Of a stretch of 64,000 nt of DNA, positions 1 to 10,052 are shown one piece after another. The stretch is from NCBI GenBank assembly GCA_027314645.1, contig DAHVAL010000004.1, positions 52,737 through 116,736 on the forward strand, in the 5' to 3' direction. Numbering within the stretch: position 1 is the first letter of the stretch; each line of letters starts with the position of its first letter. The position numbers were made by a program, and so were the translations under genes. The notes under the pieces were generated by a model, which did not search any database, was not told where the DNA came from, and was given only the letters and a program-made list of their open reading frames with translations. This DNA is from Nitrospirota bacterium. GTDB lineage: Bacteria > Nitrospirota > Leptospirillia > Leptospirillales > Leptospirillaceae.

Positions 1-1481
<1,481 letters not shown>

Positions 1482-1534
1482 TTACGTATGATTAAAAATA
1501 GTGTGAATCTCCCGGATCCTGTTTTTCCCGATTG

Positions 1535-1798
1535 TCAGGCGACAAACACGCCCAGGATATCTTCTTCTTTCAGAATGAGGTAATCCGTCCCATCAATGGA
1601 GATTTTCGATCCGGAATACTTGTCAAAGAGAATGGAGTCGCCCTTTTTAAGGGATTTGACATCGTCTCCGACTTCTTCCACCTTCCCTTTTTGGGGCTTT
1701 TCTTTGGCAGCGTCAGGAATATATAACCCGCCCTGAGTCTTTTCAGCCTCTTCGGCGTAGCTGACAAAAACACGATCCTTCAATGGCTTAAATTTCAT
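1535..1798 (-). CDS. groS: Co-chaperonin GroES
   Basis: Ten-kDa lid of the GroEL chaperonin. The 87-residue product starts MKFKPLKDRVFVSY and holds the family's mobile-loop region (EKTQGGLYIPD) and a C-terminal GTDYLILKEEDILGV strand. The start at 1798 is preferred to an in-frame ATG 12 bases upstream, because GGAGGT lies between the two at normal distance from the second. First gene of the groES-groEL operon, with promoter and CIRCE operator immediately upstream. Confidence 0.97.
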   Translation of the reverse strand: MKFKPLKDRVFVSYAEEAEKTQGGLYIPDAAKEKPQKGKVEEVGDDVKSLKKGDSILFDKYSGSKISIDGTDYLILKEEDILGVFVA

Positions 1799-1834
1799 AC
1801 ATACCTCCATTAAGTTGGATGTTGAACCTGGGAT

Positions 1835-1861
1835 TTAGCACTCACACCTCATGAGTGATAG
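1835..1861 (-). promoter_or_regulatory. CIRCE operator (HrcA-binding inverted repeat)
   Basis: TTAGCACTC, nine spacer bases, then GAGTGATAG. The consensus is TTAGCACTC-N9-GAGTGCTAA, so the left arm is perfect and the right arm matches 7 of 9. It lies directly after the -10 box and before groES, where bound HrcA would block transcription. An hrcA gene is not in the window, so HrcA control is inferred from the site. Confidence 0.88.
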
Positions 1862-1862
1862 A

Positions 1863-1891
1863 ATAATACCAAAGGATTGGAGGATTGGCAA
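1863..1891 (-). promoter_or_regulatory. Sigma70-type promoter of groES-groEL
   Basis: On the minus strand, TTGCCA (1891-1886), a 17-base spacer and TATTAT (1868-1863). The predicted transcription start falls inside the CIRCE element, as is typical for CIRCE-repressed operons. This is among the clearest promoters in the window. Confidence 0.75.
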
Positions 1892-1894
1892 GCC

Positions 1895-1960
1895 CTTTTT
1901 TTAAAAAAATTAAAGAAAATAGAAGGGCCAGCGAACCCAAATTCGTGGTCACTGGCCTTC
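1895..1960 (-). terminator. Rho-independent terminator after ctpA
   Basis: On the minus strand GAAGGCCAG (1960-1952) pairs with CTGGCCCTTC (1931-1922) with one bulged base. An inner CGAA/TTCG pair extends the hairpin. A T-rich tract of about 25 bases follows. It separates ctpA from the groES promoter. Confidence 0.8.
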
Positions 1961-1969
1961 AGGAAGGGA

Positions 1970-3292
1970 TCAATCAGAAATTTTTCGCTTCAGGATTCTG
2001 ATCGCAGCGGTAAGCTGGTTATCGGATTTCCCTTTTGGAAGGGGGTAAACAAGATGTTTCTGGATGTTTGCCTTGGGAATGACGACCCCGCGCACTTTGA
2101 CATCCGGATTGAGGAAGTGATGCTTCAAGTCGACCTCTCTCGGAACGGAAATTGCGCGAGACCCGTGGGGCACTATTTCTTTGATAATGACATCGGGCGT
2201 GATTCCATAATTCTGGATTGAGCGACCCGAGGGAGTGAAATATCGTGCCGTCGTGAGACGAAGCGCCGATCCATCGAAAAGGGGAAGAATGGTCTGCACC
2301 GATCCCTTTCCAAAGGTCTGAGTTCCAAGGATGGTGGCTCGATGGTAGTCCTGGAGGGCCCCGGAGACGATTTCCGCCGCAGAGGCCGTCTCCGTGTTCA
2401 CAAGCACAACGATCGGAATTTTGGGAAACGCCATCCCCCCATGCGACCGGAACGCCCTGTCCTGACGCCGCCCCTTCATTGACACGACGACCTTTTTGTC
2501 CGGAATGAAGAGAGAGGAAACATCCACAGCGCTTGTCAGCAATCCTCCCGGATTGTTGCGGAGATCAATCACAAGCCCCTTCATGCCCCGGCGATCAAGT
2601 TTTTTCAGGGTCGCATCGAGATCTCTCGCGGTATTTTCCGAAAATTCCCGGACAAGGACATATCCGATATGGTCTTTCAACATTCTGTACTTGACCGTAT
2701 GGATCTTGATCACTTCCCGAACAAGGTCAAAGTTGCGCTCCCTAAAGACCCCTTTTCGGAAGATCGTCAGAATAACATGCGTGCCCGGGCGGCCTCTCAT
2801 CGTTCTGACGGCCTTTGCGAGGCCCAGAGACGTGGTGCTCACGCCGTTGACCCGAATGATTTCATCCCCGGATTTGATTCCTGCCCGAAATGCGGGCGAG
2901 TCATCGATCGGAGCCTGGACAATAATGCGATTCCCCTGGGTGGTGATTTTGATCCCCACTCCTCCGAATCGCCCTTGGGTGTTGATTTCAAGGTCGTGGT
3001 ATTCTTGCGGAGACATGTACTCGGAGTGGGGGTCCAGGGAGGCAACCATGCCCCGTATGGCGCTGTCAAGGACGGGCTGTGCGGGGATCGTGTCGACATA
3101 ATCATTTTGAATCAGGGCGTACACCATGGAGAAAATCTTGAGGCTCTTGTCCGTTCCGCCATCTGCCAGCACCGCATGGCCCACCCCGCCGACCAAGATG
3201 CCGACGACCAAGACAAGAACAATGTTTCCTGTTTTCATGATCCATTTCCAAAGTGAACGGTTAGATCCATTTCCAAAGTCATTGAGACGCAT
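1970..3292 (-). CDS. ctpA: Carboxyl-terminal processing protease (S41 family)
   Basis: Periplasmic serine protease that trims C-termini of envelope proteins. The 440-residue product has an N-terminal membrane anchor or signal (KTGNIVLVLVVGILVGGVGHAVLA), then a PDZ domain containing FGGVGIKIT and AGIKSGDEIIRVNG, then the S41 core. The catalytic Ser lies in ETASAAEIVSG and the general-base Lys in FGKGSVQT. The start at 3292 has GAGG upstream; an ATG further inside (MKTGN) is possible. It is the last gene of the FtsX-EnvC-CtpA cluster, an arrangement known for divisome and wall-hydrolase regulation, and ends at a terminator. Confidence 0.94.
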   Translation of the reverse strand: MRLNDFGNGSNRSLWKWIMKTGNIVLVLVVGILVGGVGHAVLADGGTDKSLKIFSMVYALIQNDYVDTIPAQPVLDSAIRGMVASLDPHSEYMSPQEYHDLEINTQGRFGGVGIKITTQGNRIIVQAPIDDSPAFRAGIKSGDEIIRVNGVSTTSLGLAKAVRTMRGRPGTHVILTIFRKGVFRERNFDLVREVIKIHTVKYRMLKDHIGYVLVREFSENTARDLDATLKKLDRRGMKGLVIDLRNNPGGLLTSAVDVSSLFIPDKKVVVSMKGRRQDRAFRSHGGMAFPKIPIVVLVNTETASAAEIVSGALQDYHRATILGTQTFGKGSVQTILPLFDGSALRLTTARYFTPSGRSIQNYGITPDVIIKEIVPHGSRAISVPREVDLKHHFLNPDVKVRGVVIPKANIQKHLVYPLPKGKSDNQLTAAIRILKRKISD

Positions 3293-3432
3293 AAACTCTT
3301 TTTCCTCACAATCACCCGATCTCCGATGACCGGAAGATCGGACCGCTTTCAAAATTGATGTTTTCCAGAGATCATTGTCTCAGATTATCACGCATTGTTA
3401 GCCTTTACAACAGAGTTCCCGGCGGATTTAAA

Positions 3433-4665
3433 TCACTCCTGGTGTCCTTGACGAAGAAAGCGCATTGGACTTAGCGGCTTTCCTCTTCGAGTCACCCCAA
3501 AAAACAGCGTCGATTTTCCTTGGGTCCCCCCCCTCCCAACCGTTCCAATGATCTCACCAATGGCAACCCTTTGCCCCTCGCGGGCAAAAATATGGTTCAG
3601 ATGACCGTAAAGGGTATAGAGATGCTTCCCGTGAGAAAGAATCACAAGACGCCCATAGCCGGAATAAGACTTGGCAAAAAGGACCTTTCCCGTCCAAGCC
3701 GCACGAACTTTCGATCCCACGGGGGCGGCTATATCGATCCCGTCATGAAACGGTCCGTATTTCTCGACGATCATTCCGGCGACCGGCCAACGAAAGACTG
3801 TTTTTCCAAGGATCGGGGGATTGCGGTAGATTTCTTTCAGATGTTTTTTTTCCCTCAGGCGCTCAAGCCGCAAGATCAAACCCATCAGTTCCCGGCGACG
3901 CTTCAAGATCGTCTGATTGTCCTGAGAAATGGACTCTTCCCTCTTTTTCAATCGGACAATTTCGGCTTGGATTCCGACCATCTTCTTCTTCAGTCGGGTC
4001 TCTTCCGCTTCCCGCTGCCTCAGAAGGTTTTTTTCATGGTTTTGAATCGATTGCAGCTGATCTCGGCTGACCTTTAGACGGTCCTGCTTGTGTTTGTATT
4101 GACGGAGCAAGGAGTCCAAATGATGGGTTTGGTCGGACAGGACGGAGGTGCGCAGAATCGCATCGGCCTGAATATCCGTTCCGTCAAGGTTCGCCAGGGC
4201 CTGCTCCGCCTTGCGCAAGAGCAGGCGGGACTCGAGAGCACCCTTTTGCAAAATGTCCGCGCTGACGACCACGTCGAGATGTGCGAGCGCATTTTCCAGC
4301 CTTTTGATTGCCCGTCTGTCCTGGATCTCGCGGATCTGAAGTCGTGACACCTGAAGGTGGAAGGAGGCCAATTGAACTCGCAGCTTAAGAATTCTGACCT
4401 TCAAATTCAATCGCCGCCCCTGATAGCGCTTCAATTCCAGACGGTTTTTTGAAAGGCGGCGTTTCAGTTCCGCGAGTTCGTGCTCGCGCACTGAGAGTTT
4501 TTTTTCGATGGCGCGAATGGAAGGCTCCTGATCGGAGGTGGCCTTGCAAGGAACGTTTAAAGCCAACACCAAAAACACTGCGGCAAAAATATACGCCACA
4601 CGTTTTAGGGGTCGGAGGGTCTCGGAGGCGGGGGAAGGGACAATATCACCAGGGTGATCATTCAC
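3433..4665 (-). CDS. envC: EnvC-like coiled-coil protein with degenerate LytM domain
   Basis: Probable activator of peptidoglycan amidases at division. A GTG start at 4665 overlaps the upstream stop codon by four bases (GTGA) and gives 410 residues. Residues 22-41 form a signal sequence, about 45-290 are a long charged coiled coil, and 306-405 are a LytM/M23 domain. H307, D311 and H355 (YGH) sit where M23 zinc and catalytic residues lie, but the final HxH is replaced by TLF (386-388). The active site is therefore probably dead, as in EnvC-type activators that act allosterically rather than cleaving wall. A longer product from an upstream start would overlap the FtsX-like gene extensively and is unlikely. 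Confidence 0.85.
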   Translation of the reverse strand: MNDHPGDIVPSPASETLRPLKRVAYIFAAVFLVLALNVPCKATSDQEPSIRAIEKKLSVREHELAELKRRLSKNRLELKRYQGRRLNLKVRILKLRVQLASFHLQVSRLQIREIQDRRAIKRLENALAHLDVVVSADILQKGALESRLLLRKAEQALANLDGTDIQADAILRTSVLSDQTHHLDSLLRQYKHKQDRLKVSRDQLQSIQNHEKNLLRQREAEETRLKKKMVGIQAEIVRLKKREESISQDNQTILKRRRELMGLILRLERLREKKHLKEIYRNPPILGKTVFRWPVAGMIVEKYGPFHDGIDIAAPVGSKVRAAWTGKVLFAKSYSGYGRLVILSHGKHLYTLYGHLNHIFAREGQRVAIGEIIGTVGRGGTQGKSTLFFGVTRRGKPLSPMRFLRQGHQE

Positions 4666-5672
4666 GGAAGGGGCGAACCTTCTTTTCGGGTTGGAAAGGG
4701 GAGGAGAAGGTAGAGGATTCCCCCCAGCCATCCCACCAGTCCGCACGCCAGGATAAACGCGATCCACAAAGGATCCAAGTATGTCGTTGCCCCGATGAAT
4801 CCTGGACGAAATGGATTGTCCATTCCTGGATAAAGAAAAGTTCGGAGGATCCATGCCACGAACACCGCCACGCCTCCAGAAATAAACCCGCAGAATCCGG
4901 AGGCGAAAATGCGAACAATGCCTGAAGGCCCCGGGATTGGAGGCGGAAGACTTGGAAATTCGACCTGTTCGTCCGGGATCGATTCACGTTGAAAAAGCGG
5001 GCTCCGACGCTCGGAGGAGGATCGTCCTCCTGTGGAATGGGGCGAAAATAAGTGGCTCCATAAAGAATTCCCCCACGACGCCCAATACAGTCCGAGTCCA
5101 AGACAAAGGGCCCCGACGAGAATCTCGAGGGCCTTCTTCATCCCTTCCGAGATGCCGGCCAATAGATCGACCCGGGCCACCCATTGGGGATTGTAGACGA
5201 TCTCTTTAATCGAGGTGTCGTTTTTGACGATCTGCTGGATTGAACGGATCTGGTCTCCCAACGTCACAACCTGGCCGTGGGGCCCCTGGCCGAGCGACAC
5301 GGCGACGGAGAGGATCCTTTTGCTGTTCCTTTGCTCCGTTGGGCTTTTCGCATCCTGGGGATGAAACGAGGTGACAGTCCCGCTTCCAGATACCTTTTCC
5401 ATCGTCTTCACAAGCCCTTGAATTTCTGAGGGGGACGGGGGGGTGTCAAAGATGAGGAGCAAGTGCGCCGAAGAGGCCGCTTGAGTCCTCATGGAGTCCA
5501 GGCTCCAAAAAGAGGTCAGGGTCCAAAAAAGGAAAAGGAGGAGGAAGGAGGAGAAAAAAAGATGTGAAAAAAGGCTGAACCAAGTGCGAAACGAAAACTG
5601 GAAATCCTCGTTTGAATCAGAGTTTGGCATTCGGTCGACTCTTTCATGATGCCGGAGAAATCGAGAAAACAC
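4662..5672 (-). CDS. ftsX: FtsX-like membrane protein
   Basis: 336 residues with FtsX topology: one membrane segment (about 35-58), an extracytoplasmic domain, a second segment (about 178-200), a cytoplasmic loop, then two more segments (about 258-282 and 308-328). YNPQWVARVDLL before the second segment resembles the FtsX consensus there. The usual FtsX cytoplasmic loop with its VGAT-type coupling motif is not recognisable; a Ser/Pro-rich stretch takes its place. No ftsE is adjacent. The start is a GTG with GGGGAG 11 bases upstream; the ATG at 5630 is an alternative. It is translationally coupled to the EnvC-like gene, which supports a division role. Confidence 0.72.
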   Translation of the reverse strand: MFSRFLRHHERVDRMPNSDSNEDFQFSFRTWFSLFSHLFFSSFLLLFLFWTLTSFWSLDSMRTQAASSAHLLLIFDTPPSPSEIQGLVKTMEKVSGSGTVTSFHPQDAKSPTEQRNSKRILSVAVSLGQGPHGQVVTLGDQIRSIQQIVKNDTSIKEIVYNPQWVARVDLLAGISEGMKKALEILVGALCLGLGLYWASWGNSLWSHLFSPHSTGGRSSSERRSPLFQRESIPDEQVEFPSLPPPIPGPSGIVRIFASGFCGFISGGVAVFVAWILRTFLYPGMDNPFRPGFIGATTYLDPLWIAFILACGLVGWLGGILYLLLPFPTRKEGSPLP

Positions 5673-5680
5673 TCACACGG

Positions 5681-6289
5681 TCACTCCCCAAGCACGTTCC
5701 GGCAAAAATGGATTCGATGATGCGACGAAAGCCCATGGTTCCGAATCGCTTTCCGATGTCTTTCCGTTCCATATCCCTTGTGGTCTGCAAACCCAAAGTG
5801 GGGGAATTGCAGGTCAAGGTCCACCATATAGCGGTCTCGGGCCACCTTCGCCAATATCGAGGCCGCAGAGATGGAAAGGACAAGACGATCTCCCCCAACG
5901 ACGGCCGTTTGAGGGTAGGAAAAATCGGGAAGAGAATCCTTTCCGTCCAGAACGAACAGGGTTGAACGTTGAGCTAAGAACTCTTCCGGAAGGGCCCTCA
6001 CGGCTCTCAACATGGCCAGAAGAGAGGCGTTACGAATGTTGAGACGTTCCACTTCCTCGACCGAGGCCCACCCGAGGCCGGTATAAAGGGCGCTCCGCTT
6101 AATCCATGTCGACAGGGCCTCCCTTTTTTCTGGGGACAGGAGTTTTGAATCGGTAACGCCATATCCTGCAAATCGGCTGACCGGGGGTTCAAACACCACG
6201 CATGCGGCCGTCACCGGGCCTGCAAAAGCCCCACGCCCAACCTCGTCAAGCCCCACAACAAAGAGATCGGAGACATCCCTGCCGGTCAA
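5681..6289 (-). CDS. rnhB: Ribonuclease HII
   Basis: Cleaves the RNA strand of RNA-DNA hybrids and excises single ribonucleotides from DNA. The 202 residues have the type-2 RNase H signature GLDEVGRGAFAGP with catalytic D15 and E16, then GVTDSKLL with D46, and the later FVLDGKDSLP and AASILAKVARD segments. The length is normal. It lies downstream of rplS, as in many bacteria, and just upstream of the FtsX-like gene. Confidence 0.96.
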   Translation of the reverse strand: MTGRDVSDLFVVGLDEVGRGAFAGPVTAACVVFEPPVSRFAGYGVTDSKLLSPEKREALSTWIKRSALYTGLGWASVEEVERLNIRNASLLAMLRAVRALPEEFLAQRSTLFVLDGKDSLPDFSYPQTAVVGGDRLVLSISAASILAKVARDRYMVDLDLQFPHFGFADHKGYGTERHRKAIRNHGLSSHHRIHFCRNVLGE

Positions 6290-6347
6290 GACGCCTGCCT
6301 GATCTTCCCAGCATCCATCAGGGACGGGAAGGCTCCCGCGGATGGGA

Positions 6348-6695
6348 CTATTCCTCGCTGGTTTCCTTCAGACGCGCGGCCTTTCCTTTCTTGTCCCGCA
6401 AGAAATAAAGCTTTGCACGGCGGACTTTTCCTGCACGGACGCGGTCGATCTTAATGACTTGCGGTGAATGAACGGGGAAGGATCTTTCGACCCCGATTCC
6501 AAAGGAAATTTTGCGGACCGTAATCATTTCCCGTGTTCCTCCACCCCGGATTCCAATGACGACCCCTTCAAACACCTGAACGCGCTCTTTCTCCCCTTCC
6601 ACAACCTTAAAATGAACGCGCACCGTTTCTCCGACCGCCACCTTGGGGGCTTCATCTTTCATAAATAATTGTTCAACTTGATCAAGGACTTGCAT
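6348..6695 (-). CDS. rplS: 50S ribosomal protein L19
   Basis: 115-residue ribosomal protein at the 30S-50S interface. The sequence holds the family core ([34 protein letters not shown]) and the [20 protein letters not shown] tail. GAGGTGAGAC precedes the ATG. It forms an operon with trmD, rimM, rpsP and ffh in the conserved bacterial order. Confidence 0.98.
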   Translation of the reverse strand: MQVLDQVEQLFMKDEAPKVAVGETVRVHFKVVEGEKERVQVFEGVVIGIRGGGTREMITVRKISFGIGVERSFPVHSPQVIKIDRVRAGKVRRAKLYFLRDKKGKAARLKETSEE

Positions 6696-6736
6696 GTCTC
6701 ACCTCATTATTTTGCCCGTTTAAACAGACATTTTTG

Positions 6737-7462
6737 TTAACAGGAAACCTCAGTGGGGTTTCCACTCAAATCCGGCCTCACGGATTGCTGCTTTCTCCGT
6801 GAAACATCCTCCCGATAGCGACGAATCGCTTCATGGTCTCCCGAGAGAAGCACCGGCGGAACCTCATGTCCCCTGAACACCCGCGGCCGGGTATACTGGG
6901 GATAATCAAAACGGCTGTTCTCGAAGGTCTCGTTCATCGTTGCACTGTCGTTCGAAAGAACTCCCGGAACCAGCCGAACGACCGCATCCACCATCGACGC
7001 GCAGGGAAGTTCTCCTCCGGAAAGGACATAATCTCCCATGGACCATTCTTCGATAGCGTAGCAATCCAGGATTCGTTGGTCGATGCCTTCGTAATGTCCG
7101 CACAGGAACAGCAACGGCCGTTCTTCATCGGCCCATGTCCGGGCAATCTTCTGGTGAAAAACCCGCCCTTGGGGAGAGGGATAAATCAATCGGGGGCCTA
7201 TCTTCCCATGTCCCGCCAGATCATTCATGGAACGATCCAGCGCCTCTGAGATGGGCTCGGGTTTCATGATCATCCCCCCTCCCCCTCCAAAAGGATAGTC
7301 GTCGACGGAATGGTAAGACCCCGTTCCAAAGTCTCGGAGATTCCAGTAATGGAACCGGACCAGCCCTTTCGACTCAGCCCGTCCCAAAATACTGGTTTCA
7401 AAAATGGTCCGAAGCATGTCGGGGAAGAGCGAGATCACCCCTATGTGCCGACAATGCTCCAT
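6737..7462 (-). CDS. trmD: tRNA (guanine-N1)-methyltransferase
   Basis: SAM-dependent enzyme that makes m1G37 next to tRNA anticodons and so prevents +1 frameshifting. The 241-residue product carries the SPOUT-knot signatures LFLCGHYEGIDQR and GDYVLSGGELP. The start MEHCRHIGVISLFPDM is preferred because GGGGAGGT lies 11 bases upstream and the typical N-terminus follows; it overlaps the end of rimM by 22 bases. Longer in-frame extensions look non-homologous. Confidence 0.96.
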   Translation of the reverse strand: MEHCRHIGVISLFPDMLRTIFETSILGRAESKGLVRFHYWNLRDFGTGSYHSVDDYPFGGGGGMIMKPEPISEALDRSMNDLAGHGKIGPRLIYPSPQGRVFHQKIARTWADEERPLLFLCGHYEGIDQRILDCYAIEEWSMGDYVLSGGELPCASMVDAVVRLVPGVLSNDSATMNETFENSRFDYPQYTRPRVFRGHEVPPVLLSGDHEAIRRYREDVSRRKQQSVRPDLSGNPTEVSC

Positions 7463-8001
7463 CGAACATGTACCTCCCCATTTTCTCGGTCCACAAGAGG
7501 AACAAGGGGTTCGACAAAAGGACAAAGAACCTCTTTCCCCTCCGCGTCAATCGCCAGAAGATCCTGTCCGGGTCGTTCGTAAAAATCAACCACCGTTCCG
7601 ATCTTCCGGTGTGACTCACAATCTCGGACCGTCATTCCGATCAGCTCCGAAATCCGAATATTTTCCGGATCTTCGGGACACCAATCGTCCACCCCTTCCC
7701 AAAAAATGTTCCAGCCGGAAATTTCCCGAAGGGTTTCCGGAGAGTCCACCCCCCTCCACTTCAGGAGAAGGGACTCGCCCTTCGGCTCAGTATCCTCCAG
7801 AATCAGTCTTCTGCGTCTTCCGGACCCCGGAGTCGCCGGAGCAACCCAGAAGGGCTTCCCGTGATCCCCTCCAAATCTGGCCGGGTTCTCAGAGAATATC
7901 ACGACCCTCCCGTAACCACGAACGCCAAAGGGCCGTCCCATTCGTCCTACAAGCAACAGATTTTCAGGACCACGGGGATCCTTATCGGACATTTCGTTCA
8001 T
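7441..8001 (-). CDS. rimM: Ribosome maturation factor RimM
   Basis: Assists assembly of the 30S head by binding S19. The product is about 186 residues, with an N-terminal RimM barrel (LLVGRMGRPFGVRGYGRVVIFS) and a C-terminal PRC-barrel part (ISELIGMTVRDCES, VDFYERPGQDLLAI, PFVEPLVPLVD). The start is uncertain between ATGs at 8001 and 7992 and a TTG at 8022; the ATG at 8001 has GGAGG 14 bases upstream. It sits between rpsP and trmD in the conserved order. Confidence 0.92.
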   Translation of the reverse strand: MNEMSDKDPRGPENLLLVGRMGRPFGVRGYGRVVIFSENPARFGGDHGKPFWVAPATPGSGRRRRLILEDTEPKGESLLLKWRGVDSPETLREISGWNIFWEGVDDWCPEDPENIRISELIGMTVRDCESHRKIGTVVDFYERPGQDLLAIDAEGKEVLCPFVEPLVPLVDRENGEVHVRWSIVGT

Positions 8002-8091
8002 CCGGCGGATTCGTTCCTCCAACGTCTGCGGACCTTCCGGCGAAGACAGAGAAGGTCTCCCATGGGCATCCCCGCTTGGAGGATACCGAAT

Positions 8092-8343
8092 TTAGGAAGC
8101 GGGGAGCGCCGATTTCTTGATCAGTCTCGCCACCGTATCGCTTGGAACCGCTCCCTTGGCGATCCAGGAATCAATCTTTTCAAGATTGATCTTAAGGTCG
8201 TGTCCTTCCTTTTGCTTCGGCGCATACGTTCCGAGAATTTCAATGAACCTTCCATCACGCCGGCATCTCGAATCCGCGACAACGATTCTGTATACCGGTA
8301 ATTTTTTCCTTCCACTTCTTGATAATCGAATGTGAACTGCCAC
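8092..8343 (-). CDS. rpsP: 30S ribosomal protein S16
   Basis: 83-residue small-subunit protein. The sequence begins with V/MAVHIRLSRSGRKKLPVYRIVVADSR, the family signature, and continues IEILGTYAPK. The start is GTG at 8343 with AAGGAGG close upstream. It is followed by rimM; the KH-domain gene often found between them is absent. Confidence 0.98.
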   Translation of the reverse strand: MAVHIRLSRSGRKKLPVYRIVVADSRCRRDGRFIEILGTYAPKQKEGHDLKINLEKIDSWIAKGAVPSDTVARLIKKSALPAS

Positions 8344-8388
8344 TTGGCCTCCTTGTCCGGAATTTCGTTTTTTTGATCGTGAGACGTT

Positions 8389-9723
8389 CTAAAATGGAAA
8401 CATCGATCGCAGCGACCGAGTCCCTTTCGATTTCAGCGCTGTGCGCATCATGCGACGGGCTTGGTCAAACTGTTTCAGCAATTGGTTGACCTGCTGGACA
8501 CTGGTTCCCGATCCGGTGGCGATCCGCTTTCTCCGACTGCCATCGATTTTATCGGGATGGTCCCGTTCCTCATTGGTCATCGAGAAGATGATCGCTTCGG
8601 TCCGCTTCAGTTCTTTTTCGACCAACTGCATATCGACCTTGGATTTAAGCGATGTCCCCCCTGGGAGCATGCCCATAAGGTCTTCGAGTCCTCCAAGCTT
8701 CTTCATGCCCTGAATTTGTTCAAGAAAGTCACTCAGGGTCATCTGATTCGTCCCCATTTTACGGACCAGCTTTTCGGCCTGATCCTGGGAGACGACATTG
8801 CTGGTTTTTTCTATGAGGGTTTCAATATCCCCCATTCCGATAATCCGTGAAGCCATCCGTTCCGGAATAAACGGTTCCAAACGGTCGAGCTTTTCTCCGG
8901 AGCCGACAAACTTGATCGGCTTCTTTATCACACTTCGGATGGATAGAACGGCCCCACCCCGCGTGTCACCGTCAAGCTTCGTAAAAATGACGCCGTCCAC
9001 CCCAATCGACTGATCAAATCCCCTGGACACATTGACGGCTTCCTGGCCTTGCATCGCATCGACGACGAGGAGACATTCCTTTGGATTATACAGAGATTTC
9101 AGGTTCTTCAGTTCGATCATCAACTCTTCGTCGATCGAGAGACGGCCCGCCGTATCCACGATCACGATTTCATACATCCCTTCGAGGATGCGCTTACGGA
9201 CCGAAGCCACCATGTCCTGGGGACGGGTCACGCCTTCGGAGGGAAGGACGACCGGAACACCGATCTGCTCACCCAAAATCCGCAATTGGTCCACCGCGGC
9301 CAAGCGGGCCAAATCGCTCGCCACCAAGAGAACACGCCGTCCCTGCGTCTTGAAGTGAAGCGCGATCTTGGCACTGGTCGTGGTCTTTCCCGATCCCTGG
9401 AGTCCCATCATGAACACAATCGTCGGGGGCTTGGAGGCAAGGGCGATGTTGGCCCGATGATCCCCCAAGATATGAACGATTTCTTTGTAGACTTCGGTAA
9501 TGATCTGCTGGGCAGGGGTCAAGCCGGCCTTCACAGCTTGACCGACCAGACGTGCCCGCAGAGCTTCGGTGAATTCTTTGACCACCGCCAAGCTGACATC
9601 GGCCTCAAGCAGAGCGACACGCAACTCCCGGAGCGTGTCTTCTACGGCCGACTCCGAAAGGCCCCCTTTGCCTGTCAGTTTATGAAAAATTCCTTCAAGA
9701 CGGCCGGTCAAACTTTCGAACAT
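8389..9723 (-). CDS. ffh: Signal recognition particle protein Ffh
   Basis: GTPase of the bacterial SRP that recognises signal sequences on nascent chains and docks with FtsY (also in this window). The 444 residues comprise an N domain (1-95), a G domain with P-loop GLQGSGKTT (107-115), DTAGRL and TKLDGDTRGGA motifs, and a C-terminal methionine-rich M domain with SDFLEQIQGMKKLGG and the RNA-binding SRRKRIATGSGTSVQQVN segment. AAAGGA precedes the ATG. It ends just before rpsP. Confidence 0.98.
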   Translation of the reverse strand: MFESLTGRLEGIFHKLTGKGGLSESAVEDTLRELRVALLEADVSLAVVKEFTEALRARLVGQAVKAGLTPAQQIITEVYKEIVHILGDHRANIALASKPPTIVFMMGLQGSGKTTTSAKIALHFKTQGRRVLLVASDLARLAAVDQLRILGEQIGVPVVLPSEGVTRPQDMVASVRKRILEGMYEIVIVDTAGRLSIDEELMIELKNLKSLYNPKECLLVVDAMQGQEAVNVSRGFDQSIGVDGVIFTKLDGDTRGGAVLSIRSVIKKPIKFVGSGEKLDRLEPFIPERMASRIIGMGDIETLIEKTSNVVSQDQAEKLVRKMGTNQMTLSDFLEQIQGMKKLGGLEDLMGMLPGGTSLKSKVDMQLVEKELKRTEAIIFSMTNEERDHPDKIDGSRRKRIATGSGTSVQQVNQLLKQFDQARRMMRTALKSKGTRSLRSMFPF

Positions 9724-9728
9724 CGAAA

Positions 9729-10022
9729 TTATCCTTTGACTTGGCTCGATTTAAGGCTTGACTTCAAAATTCGGCTTTGCTTGAAGTAAGGGACTTTTTT
9801 GGGGGCAACGACCACGGAAGACCCTGTTCGCGGGTTTCTCGCCTTCCTTGTCGCCCGTGTCCGCACACGCAGAACCCCAAAGTCACGCAATTCGACCGTA
9901 TCCCCCGACCGCAGGCCTGTCTTCATCGAGTCGAGAAAAAGATCAATCATCACCCGAGCATCTTCCCGGCGAATTCCCGGAAACTGTCTTGCCAATCTTT
10001 GAACAAGCTCACCTTTGGTCAT
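9729..10022 (-). CDS. HU/IHF-family DNA-binding protein
   Basis: 97-residue nucleoid-associated protein. It shows the family fold: MTKGELVQRLARQFPGIRREDA, then GDTVELRDFGVLRVRTRATRKARNPRTG, which is the DNA-gripping beta arm with the conserved RNP tip. The longer N-terminal region and VELRDFG resemble IHF subunits more than HU, but the two cannot be separated with confidence here. It is tightly linked to ffh downstream (five bases) and may share its transcript. Confidence 0.92.
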   Translation of the reverse strand: MTKGELVQRLARQFPGIRREDARVMIDLFLDSMKTGLRSGDTVELRDFGVLRVRTRATRKARNPRTGSSVVVAPKKVPYFKQSRILKSSLKSSQVKG

Positions 10023-10052
10023 TGTTCGTCCCGCTCCTTCATTGATTTGCGG

